Assembly (NCBI GenBank): GCA_030601485.1
Contig: JAUVTO010000004.1
Location: 1 to 32,915 of the forward strand
Source of the DNA: Desulfobacterales bacterium
Lineage (GTDB): Bacteria > Desulfobacterota > Desulfobacteria > Desulfobacterales > UBA11574
DNA: 32,915 bases
Direction of reading: 5' to 3'
Position 1 is the stretch's first letter. The number at the start of each line of letters is the position of its first letter. Below are positions 16,784 to 24,120 of this stretch, one piece after another. Below the pieces are notes generated by a model, which searched no databases, had not been told where the DNA came from, and saw only the letters and a program-made list of their open reading frames with translations. The position numbers were made by a program, and so were the translations under genes.

Positions 16784-17200
16784 CTATAACAACTGATATT
16801 TATGTTCTTTAGCGATCTTTTCTCCTCTATTTACAGCATATCCTACTCCTGGCTGACTCATTCCTAACTGTTTCGCCAAATCTGTGCAGCTTATTCCCAA
16901 CTCCCGAACAGCCCAATAGCATAACAAGTCCCTGGCCTCAACTTGAACCTTGCGCCGGCCTTTTGAATATATCTCTTCTATTTCTATATCATATATCGCA
17001 GAAACCATCTGACCTATCTTTTTGAGGTCGTATCCCAATTCCTTTAATTTATAACCACGTTCAAATTTCTCTTTTGCCTCTGATAATAATGCTGTAACAA
17101 ATTCGCCGTCACCTAATATCCGTTCATCTCCTTTAATACGATCCTGACCCTTTAGCCACAATTTCTTTATCATAGACCATCCACCAAGACTGCGTACCAA
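16784..17200 (-). pseudogene. REP-associated tyrosine transposase (RAYT), C-terminal fragment
   Basis: 138 codons matching the C-terminal half of the long RAYT proteins that carry a DnaA-C/XRE-like helix-turn-helix after the Y1 transposase domain. The typical blocks are LVRSLGGWS, RIKGDERILGDGEFV, the charged linker KEKFERGYKLKELGYDLKKI, and the DNA-binding end ARDLLCYWAVRELG...DLAKQLGMSQPGVGYAVNRGEKIA. The catalytic Y1 domain (HUH and Tyr motifs) is absent. Upstream in frame there is a TGA within nine codons, so the gene is truncated. The apparent start at 17200 is TTG within the homologous region. A full-length gene would extend about 170 codons further. Confidence 0.75.
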
Positions 17201-17368
17201 GCCACCTCCCTTTTGTGATCATGCTCCATCATTAAACACCCATTAATAAAAGGCAAATTGCGCTAATTGCGGGGTTTGTTGGTTATATTGCTGATTAAAT
17301 TCGAATAGACCAATAGTTTGAATCCAGTTAATGTTGACCTATCACCTAATTTTTCCTGTAAAAAACAC

Positions 17369-17397
17369 TTGACCGTTATACCGGCATTCGGTATAGT
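17369..17397 (+). promoter_or_regulatory. higBA promoter with overlapping operator palindrome
   Basis: The -35 box TTGACC (17369-17374), 17 bp spacer and -10 box TATAGT (17392-17397) make a good sigma-70 promoter. A perfect 7 bp inverted repeat, TATACCG-GCATT-CGGTATA (17377-17395), covers the spacer and most of the -10. Antitoxins of the HigA family repress their own promoters by binding such palindromes, so this is the probable autoregulatory operator. Confidence 0.7.
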
Positions 17398-17423
17398 TAG
17401 TGTGTCGTCTTTTAAGGTTAAAA

Positions 17424-17720
17424 ATGGCTATCCAAAACTTTAAAAACAAAGGAACAGAAGACATAAATTACGGCAGGGCCACAAAGGAAGCTTTGCGGAT
17501 TCTGCCAAAGGACTTGCACCGAAAAGCCCAGATAAAACTTGCACGCTTAGGGGCTGTGACATCAATGCAGGATCTTCAGGAAATACGCGGTAATCGATTC
17601 GAAAAATTGAAAGGAAAGAGAAAAGGTCAATTTAGTATTAGAATAAATGATCAGTACCGCATTTGTTTCAAATGGGAAAAAGAAAATGCGGCTGATGTCG
17701 AGATTGTAGACTACCACTAA
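17424..17720 (+). CDS. higB: HigB/GraT-family toxin (mRNA interferase)
   Basis: 98 residues of the RelE/ParE-superfamily HigB ('plasmid maintenance killer') type: a ribosome-dependent mRNA endonuclease held inactive by HigA. The family layout is clear: KALRILPKDLHRKAQIKLARL, then DLQEIRGNRFEKLKGKRKGQFSIRINDQYRICFKW and the terminal VEIVDYH. Basic and aromatic residues in RKGQFSIRINDQYRICF and the C-terminal His are the usual catalytic region. The frame is open from GTG 17400, but that lies in the promoter -10; ATG 17424 with AAGG about 8 bp upstream gives the normal length. The higA gene follows after 15 bp: toxin first, antitoxin second, the hig order. Confidence 0.92.
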   Translation: MAIQNFKNKGTEDINYGRATKEALRILPKDLHRKAQIKLARLGAVTSMQDLQEIRGNRFEKLKGKRKGQFSIRINDQYRICFKWEKENAADVEIVDYH

Positions 17721-17735
17721 AAAAAAGGAGCCATA

Positions 17736-18020
17736 ATGAACAAGATACATTTTACACCCATACATCCTGGTGCAGTATTGCAAGATGAGATAGAGGAGGT
17801 AGGCCTCACTCAATCAGCACTTGCCAAACATATCGGAGTTTTGCCAAAAACAATTAATGAAATATGTCGTGGAAAAAGAGGCATTAGCGCAGAAATGGCA
17901 ATGAAACTTTCAAAAGCTCTGGGAGGAAGTCCTCAGTTTTGGCTTAACCTACAAAACAACTGGGATCTCAGCCAGTTAAATGAAACTTCTTTTCAGAGTA
18001 TTAGACCTATGGCGGCTTAG
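17736..18020 (+). CDS. higA: HigA-family antitoxin (XRE helix-turn-helix)
   Basis: 94 residues of the HigA addiction-module antitoxin family. It opens with IHPGAVLQDEIEEVGLTQSALAKHIG and continues VLPKTINEICRGKRGISAEMAMKLSKALGGSPQFWLNLQNNWDL, the complete HTH_3 domain with the family-specific FWLNLQ end. It neutralises HigB by direct binding and represses the operon, presumably through the palindrome at 17377-17395. AAAGGAGCC lies 6 bp before ATG 17736. The stop codon (18018-18020) is only 5 bp from the start of a predicted integron attC site, so the pair appears to be a gene cassette. Confidence 0.94.
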   Translation: MNKIHFTPIHPGAVLQDEIEEVGLTQSALAKHIGVLPKTINEICRGKRGISAEMAMKLSKALGGSPQFWLNLQNNWDLSQLNETSFQSIRPMAA

Positions 18021-18025
18021 AAACA

Positions 18026-18091
18026 ATATAACTTGCGCCTGAACGCAGACGGGCTAAAAACCGCGCCCGCTGGTTAGGCGCGCTGTTAAAC
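18026..18091 (+). repeat. Integron attC recombination site
   Basis: A 66 bp imperfect palindrome with attC architecture. Outer R boxes: TAAC (18029-18032) pairs with GTTA in GTTAAAC (18085-18091), which fits the consensus GTTRRRY. An unpaired spacer follows (TT opposite GCT). The L-box helix pairs GCGCCT (18035-18040) with AGGCGC (18076-18081), AAC with GTT, CAG with CTG, and CGGGC (18050-18054) with GCCCG (18065-18069). Three extrahelical bases, G41, G45 and A49 of 180xx, all lie on the 5' arm at 4-nt spacing. The loop is 10 nt. This is the same plan as the Vibrio VCR sites. No integrase and no second attC is seen. Confidence 0.75.
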
Positions 18092-18182
18092 GGAGAAATC
18101 TTTATTGGAAGGTAACAAGATATTCGAAGAGGAAGAGGCGAAAAAGTTGACCCCAAATCCACGTGATATTTAGACCCCCCCT

Positions 18183-18845
18183 TCATATGATAGACAAGTT
18201 TCTATGTTTTCCAACTGATATGACTAAATCAGCAAATGTGATTTGATGGTAAATCCACCGGTTGTAAGAGTCAAATTCTTCATCTGAATGGGCAAGTGCC
18301 TCAAAAACAGAATATCCGCGTTCTTCCATGTCCACCTGAAGTCTGAATCCGCGGATGACAAGATCGTCGCTGAAAAGAAATATTTTCAGATTCGGGAACC
18401 GTTCCCTGATTTCGTAATGAAGTGACATTATTCCGTCGAGAAGAATAACACTGCATGGCCTGATGCGAACAGGCTCGTCGTGTTTGCCGGTTATGTGGTT
18501 GTACACCGGAAGGTCAATTTCACGACCTTCGTGGATAAGGGATTTCATTTTATCAATAAGATCCGGAATGTCTGATGCCCTCGGATCATTGCCGCTAATA
18601 TTCCTTTTTTTTCTTATTTCCCGGTCCAGCATGAAACCGTCCATAGGTACATGAACGGCGCTGACTTCATTATTATTAAGGTATGTTAAAAATTCTCTGC
18701 AGAAAGTTGTTTTGCCGATACCGGCAGCGCCGGATACAGACATTACCATATCAACATGATGCGCGTACTGTTCTTTTTTTTGAACCGTACGGCTTTTTAT
18801 ATGTTGTTGAAAAATTTGGCTGTAAATATGTGAATTGTCGGTCAT
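18183..18845 (-). CDS. P-loop kinase of the phosphoribulokinase/uridine kinase family
   Basis: 220 residues. Walker A is at about residues 39-48 (GAAGIGKTTFC), followed by VHVPMDGFMLDREIRKKR, the PRK/uridine-kinase 'DxF' substrate region, and LPVYNHITGKHDEP, the family's YD-type motif. Walker-B-like VILLDGIMSLHYE and an arginine-rich lid (FSDDLVIRGFRLQVDMEERGYS) complete it. It phosphorylates a small molecule using ATP; the acceptor is not known and need not be uridine. It lies 38 bp downstream of the GH65/HAD fusion gene on the same strand, suggesting a role in the same sugar or sugar-phosphate pathway. It starts at ATG 18845 with only a weak GGAAA upstream. Confidence 0.8.
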   Translation of the reverse strand: MTDNSHIYSQIFQQHIKSRTVQKKEQYAHHVDMVMSVSGAAGIGKTTFCREFLTYLNNNEVSAVHVPMDGFMLDREIRKKRNISGNDPRASDIPDLIDKMKSLIHEGREIDLPVYNHITGKHDEPVRIRPCSVILLDGIMSLHYEIRERFPNLKIFLFSDDLVIRGFRLQVDMEERGYSVFEALAHSDEEFDSYNRWIYHQITFADLVISVGKHRNLSII

Positions 18846-18883
18846 AGTTGATTTCCATTTTGACCTTTCGGAAGTATTACTTC

Positions 18884-21800
18884 TTAAACACTGATAGTTC
18901 TGGTTTTGCCGGGAATCACCGTAATATTTTTGCCAAGTATTGTTATGGGAACATTGTTTTTACCTTTTCCCTCCATTTTAACTTTTATGGTCTTTGGGGT
19001 AAATTCAAAATTGTACCATATTTTTCGGTGGAGGATCCGGAAGGCAAGACCGCTCCAGTGTTTCGGCAGATGCGGGTTTACCTTAATAACCTCGCCGGAA
19101 AGATCGATTCCGGCAAAATACCTGTAGATAACATCAAGTGTGCTTGCCATTACCCCGCAGTGTATCCCTTCTAAAGTCGTGCCACCCTGTGTGTCAAAAA
19201 TGTCGCTTTTCATGGCCTCCAGGAACCAGTCCCATGCCATATTGCCCGCATATATATATCCTGAGATAACTGCATGGACGACCTTGCTTAGCGTGGAACC
19301 GTGGCTGGTTCTCGTTTCGTAATATTCATAGTTGTTCTTCAGAAGTTTGATTGCATTATCCACCTTGTATCCCAAACTGTTAAGGATTGTTTTCACTGCC
19401 TCAGGACCCAGCACATAAAATATCATGAGAACATCAGCCTGCTTTGCAAGCTTGTATTTGTCCGGGGAATCTCCTTCGGCTCTTATAATGCGGTCCAGGC
19501 GGTGGATATCGCCATATTTGTTACGATAGTGATTCCAGTCAAGTTCCATCAGGTCCATGTATCCGTCAAACTGGCTGATGATCCCTTGTTTTGTAATTAT
19601 TACATTCAAATTGCCGGCAATATCTTTCCATCTGTTGATCTCGTCGGTGTTGAATCCGATCTTTTGGCTAAGACCGGCCAACGCTTTGGGTCCGAGGCCT
19701 TCAACAAGCTTTAGAGCCTTTTTAAGAAGCCATATCACCATTACATTTGTATAGGCGTTATCCTTCAGCCCGTGTGATTTCGAACCGGGAAGTTTTTCGT
19801 GAAATTCGTCCGGCCCCATTACCCCCTCAATGTGATATTTCCCTGTATCAGCATCAAAGCATGCGATGCTTGACCAAAACCTGGCGATTTCAAGCATAAC
19901 CTCGGCGCCAAAATCTATCAGGAATTTTCTGTCGCCGGTATCAGCAACATATTTCCAGATGTTGTAGAAAACCGCAATTGATACGTGTCTCTGCCTGCGA
20001 CTTAAGTCCGGACCCCATGTGTGATTTGCCGGGTTGTAATGAATCTCCTGGGTTTCCTCGCTTCCGTCATCAGCGGTTTGCCACGGATACATCGCGCCGT
20101 TGTATCCGTTCTGTTTGGCATATTTTTTAGCGGCGCCAAGACGTCTGTGTCTGTATTTCAGTAAAGCGCGGGTGATTTCCGGAAAATGAAGATTAAAAAA
20201 GGGCAGGATAAAGAGCTCGTCCCAGAATATATGCCCCCGGTATGCCTCACCGTGAAGCCCGCGAGCTGTGAAACCGGCGTCGATGTTCACATTATTGGGT
20301 GATCCGGATACAAGAAGGTGATAGATGTGCAGTCGTGCTGTCATTTGAACAAACCTGTCGCCGCTGATTTTGATGTCTGCGTTATTCCAGATAGCCTTCC
20401 ATGCTTTTTTATGCGGTCTGAAAACATCACTAAAGTTTTTGACCTTTTTCAGAGCATCCGCCGATGCCTTTCTGGGATTTGAAACACCCGGGTCAAGGGA
20501 AGTATAGATGCTTACGATTTTTTCAATCGTATATGTTGAGTTCTCCTTGGCAGCCACAGTTATCTCTTCGGCGATTTTCGCAATCGATTTTTTTCGGTAT
20601 ATTGTCTTTGTAAGACCAAGCGGCTTTCCGTTTTCATAAACATGTGTCGCGGCGCTCATGACAATCTGGTACTTCGAGCGGTTTGTCCGGACGTGGAGAA
20701 ATATTCCATCCCCGGTCTTCCCATGGGCAACTCCAGCCAGGTGTTTTGATTTCAAATCGCGGTAACGGGCAACACCGTCATTTACTACGGTTCCGTCAAG
20801 GGATGATCGAATTGTTATTGATTCAGAGTAATTGACAGGGATAAATTCATATTTTATTGCGCAGATGTGCGGGATTGCCATACTTGCTATCCTGCTGCTG
20901 CGTATCCTTGTAATCCTTCCAAGGTTATCCTTGCACACCAGTGATCTTTCCATCACACCCTCGAGCATGTTCAGGTTCTGGGTATAACTTAAAAGCTCCA
21001 TACGCGCAGGACTTATAAACGGCCCGGAGCCGATTTTCATTTCAATAAGAAGCCAGTTCGGACAGTTGACAAAATCGTTGTTGTAAATGTTCTTGCCCTG
21101 TATTTTTGTGGCAATTTTGTTATACATTCCGGCGATATAAGTGCCGGGATAATGTATATCTGATGCCCGTTCTCCCTCGAAACATCCCCTTGTTCCCAAG
21201 TATCCGTTTCCTACGGTGCAGAGTGTTTCTCTCAACTTTTCATCTTTCGGGTCAAAGCTGTTGTATGTCAGGTTCCAGCCATCATGCTCAATACCTTTAT
21301 CAAACCAGTCCACTATGTCCCGGTATGTAATTTCGCTGAGATCGCCCACAACAAGGTCTGCGCCGTTTTGCCGGAGTGTTTCACCGTTAACGCCTCTGGC
21401 TATACCCAGCGTCAGGCCGAAATTGCCGTTTCGTCCGGCCTGAACCCCGGAAATGGCGTCCTCGACAACCACGCATTCTCCGGGCAGAAGGCCGAGATTT
21501 TCAGCAGCTGTCACAAAAATATCCGGATCAGGCTTTCCTTTGAGTTTGAGTTTGTACGATACAATTCCGTCAACATTTGTTTCAAAAAGGTTTTCAATTT
21601 TTGCAAGCTTAAGGATCAAAGCACAGTTCTTGCTGGAAGAGGCCACGCCTATTTTAATGCCTTTTTTCTTAAGACTTTTAACGAATTTTATGGAGGTCTC
21701 GAAAACGTCAGGTCCTTCCCGTCGAAGCACCTTCTGGAAATCCAGGTTTTTCTTGTTCCCCAGCCCGCAGATGGTTTTTCTGTCAGGCGGGTCGTCATGG

Positions 21801-22051
21801 TCGCCAAAAGGCAATTTTATATTTCTGGATTCAAGGAAGCTTTTTACGCCTTCCATTCTGGGTTTGCCGTCAACATATTGCAGGTAATCGACTTCAGGAT
21901 CAAATGGCACAAAAGGCCTGTTTTCGCTCTTTGCAGTCTTCTTAAGAAAAACATTGAACATGCTTTCCCATGCAAGACCGTGCACACGTGCCGTACCCGT
22001 AATAACTCCGTCCAGATCAAAAATTACACCCTTAAACTGTGTTGACGCCAT
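18884..22051 (-). CDS. Bifunctional beta-phosphoglucomutase (HAD) - GH65 disaccharide phosphorylase
   Basis: 1055 residues. The N-terminal ~260 are a HAD beta-phosphoglucomutase: D12-L-D14-G-V, KIGVASSSKN and GKPDPDIF...VVVEDAISGVQAG. Residues ~275-1050 are a GH65 phosphorylase (trehalose/kojibiose/maltose type): an N-terminal beta-sandwich (TVGNGYLGTRG), then the (alpha/alpha)6 barrel with DAGFTARGLHGEAYRGHIFWDELF, GVMGPDEFHE (general acid Glu749), DNAYTN and the phosphate-binding SHGSTLS. GH65 enzymes split an alpha-glucoside with phosphate into beta-glucose-1-phosphate plus sugar; the fused mutase would convert this to glucose-6-phosphate. Which disaccharide is used cannot be told. Mycobacterial OtsB1 is a known HAD-GH65 relative. 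Start ATG 22051 has AAAGGAG about 7 bp upstream. It lies between a HAD phosphatase gene and a P-loop kinase gene, all same strand. Confidence 0.92.
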   Translation of the reverse strand: MASTQFKGVIFDLDGVITGTARVHGLAWESMFNVFLKKTAKSENRPFVPFDPEVDYLQYVDGKPRMEGVKSFLESRNIKLPFGDHDDPPDRKTICGLGNKKNLDFQKVLRREGPDVFETSIKFVKSLKKKGIKIGVASSSKNCALILKLAKIENLFETNVDGIVSYKLKLKGKPDPDIFVTAAENLGLLPGECVVVEDAISGVQAGRNGNFGLTLGIARGVNGETLRQNGADLVVGDLSEITYRDIVDWFDKGIEHDGWNLTYNSFDPKDEKLRETLCTVGNGYLGTRGCFEGERASDIHYPGTYIAGMYNKIATKIQGKNIYNNDFVNCPNWLLIEMKIGSGPFISPARMELLSYTQNLNMLEGVMERSLVCKDNLGRITRIRSSRIASMAIPHICAIKYEFIPVNYSESITIRSSLDGTVVNDGVARYRDLKSKHLAGVAHGKTGDGIFLHVRTNRSKYQIVMSAATHVYENGKPLGLTKTIYRKKSIAKIAEEITVAAKENSTYTIEKIVSIYTSLDPGVSNPRKASADALKKVKNFSDVFRPHKKAWKAIWNNADIKISGDRFVQMTARLHIYHLLVSGSPNNVNIDAGFTARGLHGEAYRGHIFWDELFILPFFNLHFPEITRALLKYRHRRLGAAKKYAKQNGYNGAMYPWQTADDGSEETQEIHYNPANHTWGPDLSRRQRHVSIAVFYNIWKYVADTGDRKFLIDFGAEVMLEIARFWSSIACFDADTGKYHIEGVMGPDEFHEKLPGSKSHGLKDNAYTNVMVIWLLKKALKLVEGLGPKALAGLSQKIGFNTDEINRWKDIAGNLNVIITKQGIISQFDGYMDLMELDWNHYRNKYGDIHRLDRIIRAEGDSPDKYKLAKQADVLMIFYVLGPEAVKTILNSLGYKVDNAIKLLKNNYEYYETRTSHGSTLSKVVHAVISGYIYAGNMAWDWFLEAMKSDIFDTQGGTTLEGIHCGVMASTLDVIYRYFAGIDLSGEVIKVNPHLPKHWSGLAFRILHRKIWYNFEFTPKTIKVKMEGKGKNNVPITILGKNITVIPGKTRTISV

Positions 22052-22084
22052 GGCTTACTCCTTTGCCCAACGTTTGAAAGATTA

Positions 22085-22216
22085 ACGGTCTCGTAAAAAG
22101 TCGAAAAACACCCTTTTTTGTCATTCCGGCGAAAGCCGGAATCCAGTAAATTCAATGGCTTCTGGATGCCGGATCAAGTCCGGCATGACGGTTTTAGGAC
22201 TTTTTACGAGTTCATC
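22085..22216 (+). mobile_element. Small TIR element, copy C, with a nested palindromic repeat
   Basis: The ends are ACGGTCTCGTAAAAAGTC and GACTTTTTACGAGTTCATC, the same termini as copies A and B. The interior is a different repeat: GTCATTCCGGCGAAAGCCGG, then a CCAG...CTGG spacer, then ATGCCGGATCAAGTCCGGC. That interior type is widespread in proteobacterial genomes. It sits in the 170 bp between the HAD phosphatase stop and the GH65 fusion start, so it may separate or link their transcripts. A plus-strand open frame starting inside it is a known kind of artefact. Confidence 0.7.
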
Positions 22217-22221
22217 AAAGA

Positions 22222-23424
22222 TTATACGGACAACAAATTTAAAATTGTAACCAGCATATCAGGTTCCGGCACGATAACAGCGTTCGGGCATACCGCCGTG
22301 ACCCTGCCGGCAAGCTCTTTATCCTCTGTAACAAAAATGGACCATGTGTCGTCAGTTTTATTTATAGAGGCTTCTATCATCGGTATATCTGATGATGTAT
22401 CCCCGCAGATAAGATGCGGCCCTTCTGACATGTTAAGCCCTAATTCTGAATCAAGAAATTTTATCGAGTCCGCTTTGTCAAAATCCTTTGGCCCGGATTC
22501 AGAGTCTTCGATGGTGAGAATTATTTCAATATCAAGGCCGGTATCCTCAATTCTGAAATTTCTGTTTTCCGGATCAATATCTGACACAAGACTTCTAATC
22601 CTTTTAAGCAATGCCTCTGATTCATCTTCAGAAACAGACCTGCTGATATCCTGGCGCGCTATTGTTGTCTGGCCAAACTTCAACTGCAGCCCGGAACCTA
22701 TCAGGGAGAACTGCTCAAAAGACGGTTCTTGCAGAAGAGCGCTGAGCTTTTGATTAAGCCTGTCAATAAGCTCCTGCTTTTTATCATCTATGGGATAGGT
22801 TCTCCGGTTTCCGGAAAGGTCGATAAATTCTCTGCCTTTTGAAGCTGCATAAATAATAGTCTTTTCAGGATTAACACTGACATCAACGATACCCGGATCT
22901 TTCAGAGGGGCGGAGGTTATTATAATAGGATTTTTCGCTCTTTTTTTTGCGAATCTGGTAAGAAAAACGGCATTGTAAATTGACTGAACCGAAGACCGAT
23001 ATCTGCCGCAGTAATTGTTTATTGTTCCGTCCCGGTCAGTAATAAAACAATTGAATCTTAGACCGGTGAGTTTATTCAAACCGTTGTCCACATGCTTTTG
23101 GAACCCGACATGAAGACTGGAAAGATAGTCAATGAATGCTTCTTCACCATTTTCAAGGTAAAAGATGTCCTTTTCCAGTTCTGTGATCTCATAAGTCAGG
23201 TCCACTTCAATCTTTTTTGAAATATTCCGCATGGAATCATCGAGGTAGAGGATTTTTTTTTCGTTTTCAGAGCGGATGCCGTTAAGCGATGCAAGGAAGT
23301 TTTTCAGGGATTTTATCCAGTCAGGCGAAATTTGACGGTTCATGACAATGTTTTCAACAACTTTAAACCGAATGCCTCTTGTTCGGGCCATAAGATTGTA
23401 AAATTGCTTTAATGTGGGCTTCAT
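22222..23424 (-). CDS. HAD-superfamily phosphatase (trehalose-6-phosphate phosphatase-like)
   Basis: About 400 residues. HAD motif I is FITDRDGTINNY (nucleophile Asp in D-R-D-G-T), motif II lies in NPIIITSAPL, and motif IV is ICGDTSSDIPMIEA (G-D-x3-D). The ~130-residue N-terminal part (MARTRGIRFKVVENIV and a charged helical stretch) is outside the HAD core and unrecognised. Proteins of this type in sulfate reducers are often labelled as trehalose-6-phosphate synthase/phosphatase; I recall this but cannot verify it. The position upstream of the GH65/phosphoglucomutase gene supports a sugar-phosphate substrate. TTG 23463 also opens the frame but has no Shine-Dalgarno; ATG 23424 is preferred, although GGAG is 17 bp away, so the start is uncertain. 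Confidence 0.75.
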   Translation of the reverse strand: MKPTLKQFYNLMARTRGIRFKVVENIVMNRQISPDWIKSLKNFLASLNGIRSENEKKILYLDDSMRNISKKIEVDLTYEITELEKDIFYLENGEEAFIDYLSSLHVGFQKHVDNGLNKLTGLRFNCFITDRDGTINNYCGRYRSSVQSIYNAVFLTRFAKKRAKNPIIITSAPLKDPGIVDVSVNPEKTIIYAASKGREFIDLSGNRRTYPIDDKKQELIDRLNQKLSALLQEPSFEQFSLIGSGLQLKFGQTTIARQDISRSVSEDESEALLKRIRSLVSDIDPENRNFRIEDTGLDIEIILTIEDSESGPKDFDKADSIKFLDSELGLNMSEGPHLICGDTSSDIPMIEASINKTDDTWSIFVTEDKELAGRVTAVCPNAVIVPEPDMLVTILNLLSV

Positions 23425-23463
23425 TTGATTGTTGATAAGTTCTCCTTCTTTTATAACGTTCAA

Positions 23464-24120
23464 ATATCTTTGAAAAACGGATTCTTAAATTCTCAAAAAA
23501 ACGCATGGGTAAAAAGTCTTTTGCGAGCACCTTTGACCATTTTGAGAAAATTCAAAGGTCCGTTTGCTTAACTAATAATAGCAGAATCGTCAAACAAATA
23601 AAATCATCCAAAATTCACCGCTAAATAAACGTCTCGGAGATTCTACAGGGGATTTGAACCCCTGCTGCCGGCGTGAAAGGCTCAAATTAAAAAAAAGTTT
23701 AAAGAAAACTGTAAAGAGATAACTTGCCGTGGATAAGAAAACAATCCTGAATTTTAATTTTGTCGGTGGACGGAGATGATTTAATAATTGTCAAAAATAA
23801 TATTTACTTGACCTGATACCAGAAAAATATGATATTTGTATATTAATCGTTGTTAGTTGCCGCATGCCAGGTAGTGATAGGGGACGCACGAGAAATCGGC
23901 GAGCGTGTCGGCATCAGGCTGGACACCGCCAACAAACTGTGCCAGTCTGTTTCGAATCCAGCTGACGAAATCGCTGAAGTGTTCTTAGATGAAGTTCCGG
24001 ACATGGTGGAGGCGTTTGGCAATGACACCAAACGATCTCATCCGCTACCCTCTATGACCGAACACGGGGTTTCGCTGCCACAGTCCGGCACAATTCACTT
24101 TCAAACAAGGAGAAACAGAT
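23464..24120. other. Non-coding region with a tRNA fragment
   Basis: About 650 bp. It holds a CCTTTGA...TCAAAGG hairpin near 23530-23558, the tRNA-Glu 3' fragment (23637-23682) and a GC-richer stretch at 23860-24060. That stretch has an open frame on each strand; neither has a good start or a recognisable product, so I do not call a gene. Confidence 0.5.
23637..23682 (-). other. 3' half of a tRNA-Glu (UUC), possible att-site remnant
   Basis: On the minus strand the order is CTTTCAC (seven-base anticodon loop, anticodon UUC), GCCGG (3' strand of the anticodon stem), CAGC (variable loop), AGGGG-TTCAAAT-CCCCT (perfect T arm) and a GTAGAATC acceptor-like stretch. Lengths match tRNA-Glu exactly. 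The 5' half (acceptor, D arm, 5' anticodon stem) is missing: the sequence before the loop is TTTGAG followed by an A/T run. Such 3' fragments are left when an integrated element uses a tRNA gene as its attachment site. Confidence 0.65.

Noticed and set aside
22118-22753. A 211-codon plus-strand open frame beginning MSFRRKPESS
   Set aside because: Its start lies in the common palindromic repeat (a well-known source of FRRKPESS/MPDQVRHD artefact peptides), and the rest is the complement of the HAD phosphatase gene.
23637-23720. A complete tRNA gene
   Set aside because: Only the anticodon loop to acceptor 3' part is present; no D arm or 5' acceptor strand can be found in the A/T-rich sequence before it.
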